Position numbers and translations under genes: made by a program
Part shown: positions 36,943 to 49,237 of the stretch, one piece after another
How the letters are laid out: every line of letters starts with the position of its first letter
Position numbering within the stretch: the stretch's first letter is position 1
Notes under the pieces: generated by a model
The model's database searches: none
The model's input: the letters and a program-made list of their open reading frames with translations, nothing else
Told to the model about the DNA's origin: nothing
Assembly: GCF_002056295.1 (NCBI RefSeq)
Contig: NZ_CP020100.1
Span: 186,001 to 250,000 of the forward strand
Direction of reading: 5' to 3'
DNA: 64,000 bases
Source: Halopseudomonas phragmitis
GTDB lineage: Bacteria > Pseudomonadota > Gammaproteobacteria > Pseudomonadales > Pseudomonadaceae

Positions 36943-37860
36943 TTAGAAGTAGCCTTGACGTTTCTTTTCTTCCATCGACCCGGCCGAATCGTGGTCGATG
37001 ACGCGCCCCTGGCGCTCGGAGGTCTTAGCCAGCAGCATTTCCTGGATGATCTCCGGCAGGGTGTCGGCGCTCGACTCAACCGCACCGGTCAGCGGGTAGC
37101 AGCCCAGGGTGCGGAAACGCACCATCTTTTTCTGGATGCCGGCTTTCTGCTCGGGGCTCAGGTGCTGCAGGATGCGCTCATCATCGATCATCACCAGCGC
37201 ACCATTGAGTTCGACCACTTCACGCTCGGCGGCGTAGTACAGCGGCACGATCGGGATGCTTTCCAGATAGATGTATTGCCAGATGTCCAGCTCGGTCCAG
37301 TTCGACAGCGGGAACACGCGGATGCTCTCGCCCTTGTGCACCTTGCCGTTGTAGATGTTCCACAGCTCGGGGCGCTGGTTCTTCGGGTCCCAGCGGTGGT
37401 GTTTGTCACGGAACGAGTAGACTCGCTCCTTGGCCCGGGACTTCTCCTCGTCGCGGCGCGCACCACCGAAGGCGGCATCGAAGCCGTACTTGTCCAGCGC
37501 CTGCTTCAGGCCCTGGGTCTTCATCACGTCGGTGTGCACCGCGCTGCCGTGGGTGAAGGGGTTGATACCCTGCGCCACGCCTTCGGGGTTCTGGTGCACC
37601 AGCAGGTCGAGGTCCATTTCCTTGACCATCTTCTCGCGGAATTCGTACATGGCCTGGAATTTCCAGCCAGTATCGACGTGCAGTACCGGGAACGGCAGGC
37701 GACCCGGATAGAAGGCCTTGCGCGCCAAATGCAGCATTACGGCGGAGTCCTTGCCGATCGAATAAAGCATGACCGGGTTCTGGAATTCGGCCGCCACTTC
37801 ACGAATGATGTGGATGCTTTCGGCTTCCAATTGCTTGAGATGGGTCAGTTTTTCCAGCAT
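36943..37860 (-). CDS. cysD: Sulfate adenylyltransferase subunit 2 (CysD)
   Basis: 305 residues, PAPS-reductase-like ATP-pyrophosphatase fold: [21 protein letters not shown] near residue 35 is the PP-loop. It forms the ATP sulfurylase with CysN. First gene of the cysD-cysNC operon, with ATG 37860. Confidence 0.96.
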   Translation of the reverse strand: MLEKLTHLKQLEAESIHIIREVAAEFQNPVMLYSIGKDSAVMLHLARKAFYPGRLPFPVLHVDTGWKFQAMYEFREKMVKEMDLDLLVHQNPEGVAQGINPFTHGSAVHTDVMKTQGLKQALDKYGFDAAFGGARRDEEKSRAKERVYSFRDKHHRWDPKNQRPELWNIYNGKVHKGESIRVFPLSNWTELDIWQYIYLESIPIVPLYYAAEREVVELNGALVMIDDERILQHLSPEQKAGIQKKMVRFRTLGCYPLTGAVESSADTLPEIIQEMLLAKTSERQGRVIDHDSAGSMEEKKRQGYF

Positions 37861-38018
37861 GGCGTACTCACGGACAAAAAGGGGACGCCGGGCATCCCGG
37901 GAAATTATCGGGGCATTGTAACAAAGCGGATTGCTTATAATAAGGAGTCGCGCAAGAACCTTGGGCTATATGCATATATGCGAAAATACACAGCCCGCTC
38001 TAACCTTCTGCCCCAAAC

Positions 38019-38192
38019 CTGGATTGCCACGGGCCTGCGGCCCTCGCAATGACGAGGTAAGGCTCACGCCCCAAGCCCTCCACTCCACACGCATCACCGT
38101 CATTGCGAGTTGCGTAGCGGCGAAGCAATCCAGACGCACCCCGACCCATACCCCCCGTCATTGCGAGTCGCGTAGCGGCGAAGCAATCCAAG
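38019..38192. repeat. Three REP-like units in the cysD-NIF3 intergenic region
   Basis: Two direct units (CGTCATTGCGAGTTGCGTAG... at 38097 and CGTCATTGCGAGTCGCGTAG... at 38156, each ending GCGAAGCAATCC) and one inverted partner (GGATTGCCACGGGCCTGCGG, CTCGCAATGACG, 38019-38054). This is a different repeat family from the 148-bp unit. The surrounding 37861-38227 interval (367 bases) holds no gene; it contains the cysD promoter region (AT-rich, 37920-37990) and these units. Confidence 0.85.
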
Positions 38193-38227
38193 CGCACTCC
38201 CCCAGGTGAGGGCGGGACTGGAGGGGG

Positions 38228-38986
38228 TTAGACCGGGTTGTCTATGTCGATAAACCGGTGTTCAAGACCAAAATGCTGCGCCAGATGTTCACCCAGCGCC
38301 TTGACCCCATAGCGCTCAGTGGCGTGGTGGCCGGCGGCGAAGAAGTGGATGGCGTTTTCACGGGCGGCATGAACGGTCGGTTCAGAGACTTCACCAGTGA
38401 CAAAGGCATCCACACCCAGGGCGATGGCCTTGTCGATGTAACCTTGGGCTGCACCGGTGCACCAGGCGATGCGCTTGATCGGGCGGTCATTGCCGGCGAC
38501 ATGCAGCGGTTCGCGGCCCAGCTGTTCATGCAGCCGAGCGGCCAGTTGTGCGCCGCTCAGCGGCTCCGGCAACTCGCCCTCCAGCCCGACCGAGCGCGGA
38601 TTACCCGGCTCCAGCCCGCCAGTAATACTCCAGCCCATCAGCCTGGCCAACTGCACGTTGTTGCCCAGCTCGGCGTGCACATCCAGCGGCAGGTGATAGG
38701 CCATCAGGTTTAGGTCATGGCTGAGCAGAGCCTTGAGCCGGCGCTGCTTGATGCCGGTCACCGGGCTGGCTTCACCCTTCCAGAAGTAGCCATGATGCAC
38801 CAGCAACAGATCGGCATCGGCGGCAATCGCGGCATCCACCAGGGCCTGGCTGGCCGTGACCCCGGTAACAATACGCTGGATCTGCTCACGCCCTTCGACC
38901 TGCAAACCGTTGGGACAATAATCTTGAAACAAACCACTGTCCAACAGGCTATTGCAGTAGTTCACCAGAGTGTTACGGTCAACCAT
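38228..38986 (-). CDS. NIF3-like dinuclear metal centre protein
   Basis: 252 residues of the NIF3/YbgI family: DYCPNGLQVEG, LLVHHGYFWKG (metal ligand histidines) and YHLPLDVHAELGNN. The C-terminal metal motif GHHATERYGVKALG is present. Hexameric di-metal proteins of unclear role, reported as GTP cyclohydrolase-like in some members. ATG 38986 has GGAGAGG upstream; the frame to 39166 overlaps the divergent gene. Confidence 0.9.
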   Translation of the reverse strand: MVDRNTLVNYCNSLLDSGLFQDYCPNGLQVEGREQIQRIVTGVTASQALVDAAIAADADLLLVHHGYFWKGEASPVTGIKQRRLKALLSHDLNLMAYHLPLDVHAELGNNVQLARLMGWSITGGLEPGNPRSVGLEGELPEPLSGAQLAARLHEQLGREPLHVAGNDRPIKRIAWCTGAAQGYIDKAIALGVDAFVTGEVSEPTVHAARENAIHFFAAGHHATERYGVKALGEHLAQHFGLEHRFIDIDNPV

Positions 38987-39129
38987 CACGCCTCTCCGCG
39001 GATATAAAAGCTCATTGTCCCGGCAGAATGTCACGGATTCAACCGTGAGCGCCTGCAGAATGGCGTCATAATCCTTATAATGACATGCACTAGCCGTACA
39101 CGTCGGCCATGACCATCGGGACCGGATCG

Positions 39130-40269
39130 ATGAAAGATCTTTTGCGTACACTGGGCTGGCCCGCACTCTGCGGCCTGCTCCTGGCCTTGCTGATCATCCA
39201 ACAGTATCCGCAATGGATTGGCCTGTCTGGCCGCGACAGCGTCCCGCAACTGACCTATGAGGCCCGCAATAACAGCAATGGCCCGGCCTCTTACAGCAGT
39301 GCCGTTCAACGCGCTGCGCCGGCCGTGGCCAATATCTACACCAGCAAGCAGGTCAACCAAGGCAGCAACAGCCAAGCTTTCATCAACCCGACCCTGCGCG
39401 ACTATTCCGAAAGCATGCCGGCGCCCTCACGGCGCCAATCGAGTCTGGGCTCGGCGGTAATTCTCAGCCGCGACGGCTACCTGCTGACCAACAACCATGT
39501 AATCGCTGGTGCCGACGAAATCCTGGTCGCCCTGCAGGATGGCCGCGAGGCCCTGGCCACCCTGATCGGCACCGACCCGGAGACTGACCTGGCGGTACTC
39601 AAGATCGATCTGCCCAACCTGCCAACCGTGACCATCAGCCCCAATGAACAGCAGCATATCGGCGATGTGGTCATGGCTATCGGCAACCCGTTCGGTCTGG
39701 GCCAGACGGTAACCATGGGCATTATCAGTGCCACCGGGCGTAATCAGCTTGGCCTCAATACCTATGAAGACTTTATCCAGACCGACGCGGCGATCAATCA
39801 GGGAAATTCCGGCGGCGCGCTGGTCGATGCCAATGGCCACCTGATCGGCATCAATACCGCGATCTTCTCCCAGTCTGGCGGCTCGCAGGGTATCGGTTTT
39901 GCGATTCCGGCCAAGCTGGCGGTCGAGGTCATGCAGGCCATCATCGGCCAGGGCCGCGTGGTACGTGGCTGGCTGGGGGTCGAGGTACAGCCGCTGACCA
40001 GCGAGCTGGCCGAGTCGTTCGGGCTGGATATCAGTGAAGGGATCGTGGTTTCTGGCCTGTACCGCAACGGCCCGGCCTGGCAGTCGGGACTGCAGCCGGG
40101 CGATGTGATCCTGAAGATCGACGGCAAGCCGGCCAGCAGCGGCCGTCAGGCCATGAACCAGGTCGCCCGGGCGCGCCCCGGCGACAAGGTCGCGCTGGAT
40201 GTGCTACGTAACGGCGAGCCGATGCACTTTGAGGCCGAGGTGGGCATGCGCCCGAGCTTCCGTAGCTAG
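39130..40269 (+). CDS. algW: Periplasmic serine protease AlgW/DegS-type
   Basis: 379 residues: an N-terminal membrane anchor (LCGLLLALLIIQQYPQWIG), a trypsin-like domain with catalytic His in NNHVIAG, Asp in TDLAVLK and Ser in GNSGGAL, and a C-terminal PDZ domain (SEGIVVSGLYRNGPAWQSGLQPGD). DegS/AlgW senses misfolded envelope proteins and starts cleavage of the anti-sigma factor MucA/RseA. In Pseudomonas this gene precedes the his cluster. I use ATG 39130 (MKDLLRTLGWP). Confidence 0.88.
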   Translation: MKDLLRTLGWPALCGLLLALLIIQQYPQWIGLSGRDSVPQLTYEARNNSNGPASYSSAVQRAAPAVANIYTSKQVNQGSNSQAFINPTLRDYSESMPAPSRRQSSLGSAVILSRDGYLLTNNHVIAGADEILVALQDGREALATLIGTDPETDLAVLKIDLPNLPTVTISPNEQQHIGDVVMAIGNPFGLGQTVTMGIISATGRNQLGLNTYEDFIQTDAAINQGNSGGALVDANGHLIGINTAIFSQSGGSQGIGFAIPAKLAVEVMQAIIGQGRVVRGWLGVEVQPLTSELAESFGLDISEGIVVSGLYRNGPAWQSGLQPGDVILKIDGKPASSGRQAMNQVARARPGDKVALDVLRNGEPMHFEAEVGMRPSFRS

Positions 40270-40310
40270 GGAACCAGAGCCGCCATAATGAAGCCCCGGA
40301 GTCGCTGAAC

Positions 40311-40336
40311 AGCCTTGTCTCGCGCAGGCGCGCGAC
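40311..40336. terminator. Possible hairpin between algW and hisC
   Basis: TTGTCTCGCGC and GCGCGCGACAA pair with one mismatch in the convergent algW/hisC interval. No T-run; it may serve as terminator for either strand. Confidence 0.35.
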
Positions 40337-40360
40337 AACTCCAGGGCGGGCCTCAGACCA

Positions 40361-41416
40361 TCAGAGCAATAGTTTGAGTGCGGCTACCAGTGCCTTGTTT
40401 TGCGCTTCGTTGCCGATGGTGATGCGCAGGAACTGTTCGATCCGCGGTAGCTTGAAGTGCCGCACGATCACCCGATGCTCACGCAGACCATGAGCCAGCA
40501 GCGCTGCATCATGTTGCGGATGACGGGTAAAGACGAAGTTGGCCGCCGACGGCAGCACCTCAAACCCCATGCCCTGCAATTCGGCCGTCAGCTTGTCGCG
40601 GCTGGCGATCACCGCCTTGCGGGTATGGTCGAACCAGTCATGATCCTCGAATGCGGCGACGGCACCGACAATCGCCAGACGATCCAGCGGGTAGGAGTTA
40701 AAGCTGTTCTTGATCCGCTCCAGCGCCTCGATCAGGTCCGGATGACCAACCGCCAGCCCAACCCGCAACCCAGCCAGTGAGCGCGATTTAGACAGGGTCT
40801 GAGTTACCAGCAGGTTGTCATAGCGCTCGACCAGGCTGATCGCCGTCTCACCACCGAAATCGACATAGGCCTCATCAACCACCACTACCGAGTCCGGATT
40901 GGCCTGAACGATCTGCTCGATCTGCTCCAGCCCCAGCAACACCCCGGTGGGCGCATTGGGGTTGGGGAAGATGATCCCGCCATTGGGCTGACGATAGTCC
41001 TCGACCCGCAGACTGAAGTCCTCGGCCAGCGCCTGCGGCTTGGGCTCAATGCCGTATAAACCGCAATAAACCGGGTAGAAGCTGTAGGTAATGTCCGGGA
41101 ACAGCAGTGGCCGGCCATGCTGGAACAGCCCGTGAAAGATATGCGCCAGCACTTCGTCGGAGCCGTTGCCGACAAACACCTGGGTGGTGTCGACGCCATA
41201 GTAATCAGCAATGGTCGCTTTCAAGGCATCGGCATTCGGCGCCGGATACAGCCGCAGGCTGTCATTAAGCTCGGCCCGAATCGCCTCAATCACCTTGGGC
41301 GAAGGCCCGTAGGGGTTCTCATTGGTATTGAGCTTGACCAGGTTCTCGACCTTGGGCTGCTCGCCCGGCACATAGGGCACCAGATCCTTGACGAAAGGAC
41401 TCCAGAAACGACTCAT
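40361..41416 (-). CDS. hisC: Histidinol-phosphate aminotransferase (HisC)
   Basis: 351 residues, fold-type I PLP aminotransferase. The PLP lysine is in [14 protein letters not shown], with the NPNAPTG and VVDEAYVDF elements earlier. Acts in histidine synthesis, next to hisD and hisG on the same strand. ATG 41416 lies 6 bases after the hisD stop. Confidence 0.95.
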   Translation of the reverse strand: MSRFWSPFVKDLVPYVPGEQPKVENLVKLNTNENPYGPSPKVIEAIRAELNDSLRLYPAPNADALKATIADYYGVDTTQVFVGNGSDEVLAHIFHGLFQHGRPLLFPDITYSFYPVYCGLYGIEPKPQALAEDFSLRVEDYRQPNGGIIFPNPNAPTGVLLGLEQIEQIVQANPDSVVVVDEAYVDFGGETAISLVERYDNLLVTQTLSKSRSLAGLRVGLAVGHPDLIEALERIKNSFNSYPLDRLAIVGAVAAFEDHDWFDHTRKAVIASRDKLTAELQGMGFEVLPSAANFVFTRHPQHDAALLAHGLREHRVIVRHFKLPRIEQFLRITIGNEAQNKALVAALKLLL

Positions 41417-41422
41417 GCGTTA

Positions 41423-42736
41423 TTACCCCTTGATCCGATATTCGGCGCTGCGTGCGTGCGCGGTCAGGCTTTCGCCACGGGCCAGTACCGAGGCAGTCTT
41501 GCCCAGTTCCGAGGCGCCATCGGGCGAGCAGAAGATGATCGACGAACGCTTCTGGAAGTCGTAAACCCCCAGCGGCGAGGAAAACCGCGCCGTGCCGGAG
41601 GTCGGCAAGACGTGGTTGGGTCCGGCACAGTAGTCGCCCAGCGCTTCCGGAGTGTGGCGGCCCATGAAAATGGCGCCGGCATGGCGGATTTTCGGCAGCA
41701 GCGCTTCGGGATCGGCAACCGACAATTCCAGGTGCTCGGCGGCAATACGGTTGGCAATTTCGCAGGCTTGATCCAGGCTCTCGACCTTGATCAGGGCACC
41801 ACGGGTTTCCAGGGAAATGCGCACCATGTCGGCCCGCTCCAGACTGCCGAGCAGTTTGTTCAGGCTGGCTTCCACCGCATCAAGGAAGGCGGCATCCGGT
41901 GACAGCAGGATCGATTGGGCGTCCTCGTCGTGTTCGGCCTGGGAGAACAGATCCATGGCGATCCAGTCCGGGTCGGTCTGACCATCGCAAACCACCAGGA
42001 TTTCCGAGGGTCCGGCGATCATGTCGATACCAACCTGGCCGAACACCGCACGCTTGGCGGTAGCCACGTAGATATTGCCGGGGCCGACGATCTTGTCCAC
42101 CTGCGGAACACTCTCGGTGCCATAGGCCAGCGCTGCCACAGCCTGGGCGCCGCCAATGCTGAATACCCGGTCAACCCCGGCCAGACAGGCGGCAGCCAGT
42201 ACCAGTTCATTGATCTCGCCACGCGGGGTCGGGACCACCATGACCACTTCCGGCACCCCGGCAACCTTGGCCGGAATCGCGTTCATCAGTACCGAGGACG
42301 GATACGAGGCCTTGCCACCCGGCACATACAGACCAACCCGATCCAGCGGGGTGATTTTCTGGCCAAGCACGGTGCCGTCGGCTTCGGTGTAGCGCCAGGA
42401 GTCCTGACGCTGGTGTTCGTGATAGCTGCGCACCCGCTCGGCGGCCACTTCCAGGGCCTGACGCTGTTCGGGGGAAATGCGCTCCAGCGCCAGCTCCAGC
42501 CGGGCCCGGTCCAGGGTCAGATCGGCCATGCTGCTTGCGTCCAAAGCATCGAACCGGGCGGTGTATTCGACCACTGCGGCATCACCGCGCTGGCGCACGG
42601 CGGCAATGATTTCCTCGACCCGCTCGTTGACCGCCTTGTCCGACACCCCTTCCCAGGCCAGCAGCGCATCCAGATGATGGTTGAAATCGGCCTGATTGGC
42701 GTTCAGACGGGCGATTTTCAACGGTGCGCTGCTCAT
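41423..42736 (-). CDS. hisD: Histidinol dehydrogenase (HisD)
   Basis: 437 residues. Conserved regions [46 protein letters not shown] and [10 protein letters not shown] are present. It oxidises histidinol to histidine in two NAD-dependent steps with Zn. It sits between hisG and hisC in one operon. Confidence 0.97.
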   Translation of the reverse strand: MSSAPLKIARLNANQADFNHHLDALLAWEGVSDKAVNERVEEIIAAVRQRGDAAVVEYTARFDALDASSMADLTLDRARLELALERISPEQRQALEVAAERVRSYHEHQRQDSWRYTEADGTVLGQKITPLDRVGLYVPGGKASYPSSVLMNAIPAKVAGVPEVVMVVPTPRGEINELVLAAACLAGVDRVFSIGGAQAVAALAYGTESVPQVDKIVGPGNIYVATAKRAVFGQVGIDMIAGPSEILVVCDGQTDPDWIAMDLFSQAEHDEDAQSILLSPDAAFLDAVEASLNKLLGSLERADMVRISLETRGALIKVESLDQACEIANRIAAEHLELSVADPEALLPKIRHAGAIFMGRHTPEALGDYCAGPNHVLPTSGTARFSSPLGVYDFQKRSSIIFCSPDGASELGKTASVLARGESLTAHARSAEYRIKG

Positions 42737-42776
42737 GGGTGATTACCTTTGCGTTGGGAATAATTCGGGTGACCGG

Positions 42777-43418
42777 TCAGCCGGCACGCTGTTCGACAGC
42801 CTGCCCCAGTTGCTCAATCAGAGCGGTGATCCGGGCATGCTTCATCTTCATCGAAGCCTTGTTGACGATCAAGCGCGAACTGATGGTGGCGATCAGTTCC
42901 TGCGGCTCCAGGCCGTTGGCCTTGAGCGTGTTGCCGGTGTCGACCACGTCAATGATCTTGTCGGCCAGGCCAACCAGCGGTGCCAGCTCCATCGAACCGT
43001 ACAGCTTGATCACTTCAACCTGGCGGCCCTGTTCGGCGTAATAGCGCTTGGCGACATTGACGAACTTGGTCGCCACCCGCAGCCGGCCCTTGGGCTCTGG
43101 CGTATTGACCGGCCCTGCGGTCATCAGCTTGCAGTTGGCGATTTTCAGATCCAGCGGCTCGTACAGGCCCTGGCTGCCGTACTCCAGCAGCACGTCCTTG
43201 CCGGCCACACCCAGATCGGCGGCGCCGTGCTCGACATAGGTCGGCACGTCGGTGGCGCGCACGATCAGCAGGCGTACGTTCGGGTCGCTGGTGGTGAAGA
43301 TCAGCTTGCGGCTTTTCTCCAGGTCCTCGACCGGCTCGATCCCGGCCTGCTTGAGCAGTGGCAGGGTGTCGTCGAGGATGCGCCCTTTGGACAGGGCGAT
43401 GGTCAGTGTCTGGCTCAT
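42777..43418 (-). CDS. hisG: ATP phosphoribosyltransferase catalytic subunit, short form (HisG)
   Basis: 213 residues, short HisG lacking the regulatory C-terminal domain, so it needs HisZ, which is not in this window. Motifs: [26 protein letters not shown], and the PRPP-binding [14 protein letters not shown]. First enzyme of histidine synthesis. ATG 43418. Confidence 0.96.
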   Translation of the reverse strand: MSQTLTIALSKGRILDDTLPLLKQAGIEPVEDLEKSRKLIFTTSDPNVRLLIVRATDVPTYVEHGAADLGVAGKDVLLEYGSQGLYEPLDLKIANCKLMTAGPVNTPEPKGRLRVATKFVNVAKRYYAEQGRQVEVIKLYGSMELAPLVGLADKIIDVVDTGNTLKANGLEPQELIATISSRLIVNKASMKMKHARITALIEQLGQAVEQRAG

Positions 43419-43439
43419 GCGGGCTCTCTCAGAACAGTC

Positions 43440-44970
<1,531 letters not shown>

Positions 44971-45025
44971 TTACATCTCTCCACTGCGGCATGACCGCAA
45001 AACTTCGATTGTCGACTGGCGCGCC

Positions 45026-45328
45026 TCAGGCGTCCAGCCATTCATCCAACCCATAGACTTCAGCCATGCTGCGCAGACCAGCGGGCATGCCTTCAACCTT
45101 GAGTTCGACCGAGCGCTCTTTCAGAGCCCGCGCCGCTACCAGCAGCAGTGACAGGCCGACACTGTTGGCACGCTCGACCTGGGACAGGTCCAGCACCACG
45201 CTCTGCTGGACATGGCGCATGGCGGCGATGATTTGCTCACGCAGGTCCTTGGCGGTGTCGAAGTCAAGATTGCCTTCGACCACCCAGCGACCGGGCTGGG
45301 CGCGGCTCTCAATCAGCTTGGCTTTCAC
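45026..45328 (-). CDS. mlaB: STAS-domain protein MlaB
   Basis: 100-residue STAS domain (VVLDLSQVERANSVGLSLLLVAARA). It is the cytosolic regulatory subunit of the MlaFEDB retrograde phospholipid transporter. Its ATG overlaps the mlaC stop (ATGA). Confidence 0.88.
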   Translation of the reverse strand: MKAKLIESRAQPGRWVVEGNLDFDTAKDLREQIIAAMRHVQQSVVLDLSQVERANSVGLSLLLVAARALKERSVELKVEGMPAGLRSMAEVYGLDEWLDA

Positions 45329-45963
45329 TCGGCGGCCCCATTGTTTTCAAGGGTTTCGGCGATCACGCCGCCCCAACCGTCGATCACTGCGTCGAGATTG
45401 TTGCGGTTGGCCTGCATGGCCTGGGCGAACTGATCACGGAACAGCAGGCCGATGTTGATGCCTTCAACGATCACATTGCGCATCATCCATTTGCCGTCGA
45501 CCAGGGCCATGGTGTAGTTGACCTGATAGACGTTGCCGCTGGCAGTGTGGATTTCCATGGTCACGTTGGTCCGGTCCGGACGCTGCTGATCACGCGCGGT
45601 CGGCGGCAACACCTTGACTTCGCCACTGTTGAACTCCAGCAGAGCGTTGCCATAGAACTGCACCAGGCTGCGCTTGAAGGTGTCAACGAAGCGCTCGATC
45701 TGCTCGTCGGTCGCGTTGCGGCTGAAACGCACGGTCATCACGCTGCGGGCAATGCCCTGGTAATCGATGACCGGCTCAAGAATTTCGTTCAGGCCGTTCA
45801 AAAAGGCCTCGGAATCCTGCTTGTACAGCTCACGATTGGCGTCCAGCACCTCAAGCACCCGCTTGGAGGAGTCCTCAACGATCTGATACGGCGTAGCACT
45901 AGCCTGAGCCAGCACCGGCAGGCTGCACAGCAGAGCAAAGAAAGTGGTGAGTATGGCTCGCAT
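45325..45963 (-). CDS. mlaC: Periplasmic phospholipid-binding protein MlaC
   Basis: 212 residues with a signal peptide (LTTFFALLCSLPVLAQA). The soluble MlaC fold includes FSRNATDEQIERFVDTFKRSL and VNYTMALVDGKWMMRNVIVEGINIGL. It ferries phospholipid between the OM and MlaFEDB. It is the fourth gene of mlaFEDCB. Confidence 0.92.
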   Translation of the reverse strand: MRAILTTFFALLCSLPVLAQASATPYQIVEDSSKRVLEVLDANRELYKQDSEAFLNGLNEILEPVIDYQGIARSVMTVRFSRNATDEQIERFVDTFKRSLVQFYGNALLEFNSGEVKVLPPTARDQQRPDRTNVTMEIHTASGNVYQVNYTMALVDGKWMMRNVIVEGINIGLLFRDQFAQAMQANRNNLDAVIDGWGGVIAETLENNGAAE

Positions 45964-45978
45964 CGGTTACTCCAGTTT

Positions 45979-46443
45979 TTAGTCGTCGTTACTGACCGTA
46001 TTGAACAGGAAACGGCCAATCAGTTCCTCCAGCACCATGGCGGACTGGGTATCGTAGATCTCGCTGCCGTCAACCAGGAAGTCGTCTTCGCCACCCACGC
46101 TGATGCCGATATATTTCTCGCCCAGCAGCCCGGCGGTAAGGATTGAGGCGGAGCTGTCGGCTGGCAGGGTGTCGATATCGCCACGAATAGCCATCTCCAC
46201 CCGGCCGGTGTAGCGGTCTTTGTCGAACTCGATGGCGGTAACCTGACCGATGGTAACCCCGGCCATGGTGACTCGGGCCCGAGTGGTCAGGCCGGAGATG
46301 TTGTCGAAGTGGGCATGCACCTTGTAGGTGTCCCCGGTGGCGTTCACGGTCAGACCACTGACACGCAGGGCCAGCACCAGCAAGGCCAATACGCCGATCA
46401 GGATGAACAGGCCAACGGTCAATTCCAGAGTACGGGTACGCAT
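45979..46443 (-). CDS. mlaD: MCE-domain lipid transport protein MlaD
   Basis: 154 residues: one N-terminal membrane helix (VGLFILIGVLALLVLAL) and an MCE domain (NISGLTTRARVTMAGVTIG through ILTAGLLGEKYIGI). The hexameric periplasmic part of the MlaFEDB transporter. Between mlaE and mlaC on the same strand. Confidence 0.93.
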   Translation of the reverse strand: MRTRTLELTVGLFILIGVLALLVLALRVSGLTVNATGDTYKVHAHFDNISGLTTRARVTMAGVTIGQVTAIEFDKDRYTGRVEMAIRGDIDTLPADSSASILTAGLLGEKYIGISVGGEDDFLVDGSEIYDTQSAMVLEELIGRFLFNTVSNDD

Positions 46444-46462
46444 GATCGGTTTCCTTGGCTGA

Positions 46463-47245
46463 TCAGAACATCAAAGCTGTAAGAATGAAATCAAGGCCGA
46501 GTACGGCCAACGAGGCATAAACTACGGTACGGGTGGTCGCCCGGCTGATACCCTCGGAAGTCGGCTCGCAGTCATAACCCTGGAATACCGCAATCCAGGT
46601 CACTACGAAGGCGAACACCACGGCCTTGGTCAGACCGTTGAGCACATCATGAGTAAACTGCACCGAGTTCTGCATGTTTGCCCAATAGGAGCCGGAATAA
46701 ACTCCGAGCCAGTCCACGGCGACCATGGCGCCACCCCAAATGCCAACGACGCAGAAAATCAGCGCCAGCAATGGCATGGAAATAAAACCGGCCCACAGAC
46801 GCGGCGCAATCACGTATTTGAGCGGGTCAACGCCGATCATTTCCATGCTCGACAACTGCTCGGTAGCCTTCATCAGGCCGATCTCAGCGGTCAGCGCAGA
46901 ACCGGCACGACCGGCGAACAGCAAGGCGGTCACTACCGGCCCCAGCTCACGCAGCAGTGTCAGTGCAACCATCTGGCCGACGGCCTGTTCGGAACCGTAG
47001 TCCTTGAGGATGTTGTAGCCCTGCAGGGCCAGCACCATGCCGATGAACAGACCAGACACCACGATGATCGCCAGCGACAGCACACCCACGGCATAAAGCT
47101 GCTTGACCAGCAACTGGAAGCCGTTGCCAAAACGCGAGCGGCCGACCAGCGCGTTAAACAGAAACACCCCGGAACGGCCCGTCGCAGCCAGTACATCCAG
47201 ACCTGAACGGCCGATCAGGGCCACCCGATCGATCATAGTCTTCAC
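46463..47245 (-). CDS. mlaE: Permease MlaE
   Basis: 260 residues, MlaE/Ttg2B permease with the conserved [30 protein letters not shown] segment and several membrane helices. The GTG start at 47245 overlaps the mlaF stop (GTGA); an ATG three codons later is an alternative. Confidence 0.94.
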   Translation of the reverse strand: MKTMIDRVALIGRSGLDVLAATGRSGVFLFNALVGRSRFGNGFQLLVKQLYAVGVLSLAIIVVSGLFIGMVLALQGYNILKDYGSEQAVGQMVALTLLRELGPVVTALLFAGRAGSALTAEIGLMKATEQLSSMEMIGVDPLKYVIAPRLWAGFISMPLLALIFCVVGIWGGAMVAVDWLGVYSGSYWANMQNSVQFTHDVLNGLTKAVVFAFVVTWIAVFQGYDCEPTSEGISRATTRTVVYASLAVLGLDFILTALMF

Positions 47246-48060
47246 GCCTTGCGATCTCCTTTGAGCAGGTCATCCATATAACGGCTCGCCGGGAAGTGGA
47301 ACGGCACCGGACCGTCCGGTTCACCCTTCATAAACTGGCGAATGCGTGGATTGTCCGAATTCATCAGCTCGTCCGGGCGCCCGTGACCCAGCACCTGGGT
47401 ATCACCAACCACATAGATGTAGTCAGCGATGCTGGCGGTTTCGGTCAGGTCGTGGGAGACCACAATGCTGGTCAATCCCAGCGCGTCGTTGAGCAACCGG
47501 ATCAGACGCACCAGCACGCCCATGGAGATCGGGTCCTGGCCGACGAATGGCTCGTCGTACATCATCAACTGCGGGTCCAGGGCAATCGCCCGGGCCAGTG
47601 CCACCCGCCGTTTCATGCCCCCGGACAACTCATCGGGCATCAGGCCAATGGCACCGCGCAACCCCACCGCCTGCAACTTCAGCAGCACGATGTCACGGAT
47701 CATGTCTTCAGGCAGATCGGTATGCACCCGCAACGGGAAGGCGACGTTCTCGAACACCGACAGATCAGTAAACAATGCGCCACTCTGGAACAGCATGCCC
47801 ATGTGCTCACGGGCCCGGAACAGGGCATCGCGCCCCAACTCGGGAATATTCTGACCATTGACCAGGATTTTGCCGCCATCCGGGCGTAACTGCGCGCCGA
47901 TCAGACGCAAAAAAGTGGTCTTGCCGCAACCGGACGGGCCCATGATGGCCGTTACCTTGCCACGCGGGATACGGATATTGACCCGATCAAAGATGATCCG
48001 GTCGCCGCGCCTGAACGTGACGTCTTGCAGCTCGACGATGTAATCCGAAAACTCGGTCAT
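47242..48060 (-). CDS. mlaF: ABC transporter ATPase MlaF
   Basis: 272-residue ATPase: Walker [11 protein letters not shown], signature [15 protein letters not shown], Walker B LMMYDEP. Powers phospholipid transport by the Mla system. ATG 48060 ([14 protein letters not shown]) is chosen over the frame opening at 48156. First gene of the mla operon; kdsD is transcribed divergently. Confidence 0.94.
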   Translation of the reverse strand: MTEFSDYIVELQDVTFRRGDRIIFDRVNIRIPRGKVTAIMGPSGCGKTTFLRLIGAQLRPDGGKILVNGQNIPELGRDALFRAREHMGMLFQSGALFTDLSVFENVAFPLRVHTDLPEDMIRDIVLLKLQAVGLRGAIGLMPDELSGGMKRRVALARAIALDPQLMMYDEPFVGQDPISMGVLVRLIRLLNDALGLTSIVVSHDLTETASIADYIYVVGDTQVLGHGRPDELMNSDNPRIRQFMKGEPDGPVPFHFPASRYMDDLLKGDRKA

Positions 48061-48265
48061 AGAGGGACTCAGCCTTAAGTCTGGACGGATGTCGGCTAAA
48101 ATGAACGCGGTAATATACCAGCTCCCCCCGCCCGGCCCAAGCCGCGCAACATCCACTTACCGATTATGCCCGCCGTGGCGGGCAGGGTCATAGCGCCAGA
48201 GCTGGTGAGTTGTCGCTCACAAACCGCTATACTGGCGCGCTAACCTGAATACCGATGGCGAGTTC

Positions 48266-49237
48266 ATGTCCGATTTTGATTACATTGCCTCCGCCAGGCG
48301 CACCATTAGCCTCGAACGCGATGCGGTCGACAGCCTGCTGGCGCGCCTGGACGACACCTTTATTCGAGCCTGCGAGACCCTTCTGGCCTGTACCGGCCGG
48401 ATCGTGGTAACCGGCATGGGCAAATCCGGCCATATCGGCCGCAAACTCGCCGCCACCCTGGCCAGCACCGGATCGCCGGCATTTTTCGTCCACCCCGGTG
48501 AAGCCAGCCATGGCGACATGGGCATGATCACCAGCGAAGATGTGGTGATCGCCCTGTCCAACTCCGGCAATACCGCCGAGGTCGTCACCCTGCTGCCCTT
48601 GATCAAGCGCCTGGGCGCACCACTGATCAGCCTGACCGGCAACCCCGAGTCGACCCTGGCCGAAGCCGCGGTGGCCAACCTCAACACCGGCGTCGAGCAG
48701 GAAGCCTGCCCGCTCAACCTGGCCCCGACCTCCAGCACTACTACCGCACTGGTCATGGGCGACGCCCTGGCCATCGCCCTGCTTGAGGCGCGCGGCTTCA
48801 GCGCCGAAGACTTCGCCTTCTCGCATCCGGGCGGTAGCCTGGGCCGGCGCCTGTTGCTGCTGGTTGACGACATCATGCATGCCGGCGAGCGCATGCCGCT
48901 GGTCAGCCCCGACACACCGCTGCGCGATGCCCTGCTGGAAATGACCCGCAAAGGCCTGGGCCTGACCGGGATCGTCGACGCCGAAGGCAAACTGGCCGGG
49001 ATCTTCACTGACGGCGATCTGCGCCGCACCCTGGACCATGATGTCGACCTGCGCAGCGCCAGCATTGCCCAGGTCATGACCCCGCGCAGCAAGACCGTGC
49101 GCAAGGGCATTCTCGCTGCCGAAGCTCTGAAAGTAATGGAAGACGCCAAGATCAGCGGACTGTTCGTGGTCGACACCGAAGGCCGCCCGGTTGGCGCGCT
49201 GAACATGCACGATCTGCTGCGCGCGGGGGTAGTATGA
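48266..49237 (+). CDS. kdsD: Arabinose-5-phosphate isomerase KdsD
   Basis: 323 residues: SIS domain (GRIVVTGMGKSGHIGRKLAATLAS, LSNSGNTAEV) and a C-terminal CBS pair (HAGERMPLVSPDTPLRDALLE). Makes D-arabinose-5-phosphate for Kdo synthesis. A TATACT -10-like element is at 48228, 38 bases before the ATG. It overlaps kdsC by ATGA. Confidence 0.95.
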   Translation: MSDFDYIASARRTISLERDAVDSLLARLDDTFIRACETLLACTGRIVVTGMGKSGHIGRKLAATLASTGSPAFFVHPGEASHGDMGMITSEDVVIALSNSGNTAEVVTLLPLIKRLGAPLISLTGNPESTLAEAAVANLNTGVEQEACPLNLAPTSSTTTALVMGDALAIALLEARGFSAEDFAFSHPGGSLGRRLLLLVDDIMHAGERMPLVSPDTPLRDALLEMTRKGLGLTGIVDAEGKLAGIFTDGDLRRTLDHDVDLRSASIAQVMTPRSKTVRKGILAAEALKVMEDAKISGLFVVDTEGRPVGALNMHDLLRAGVV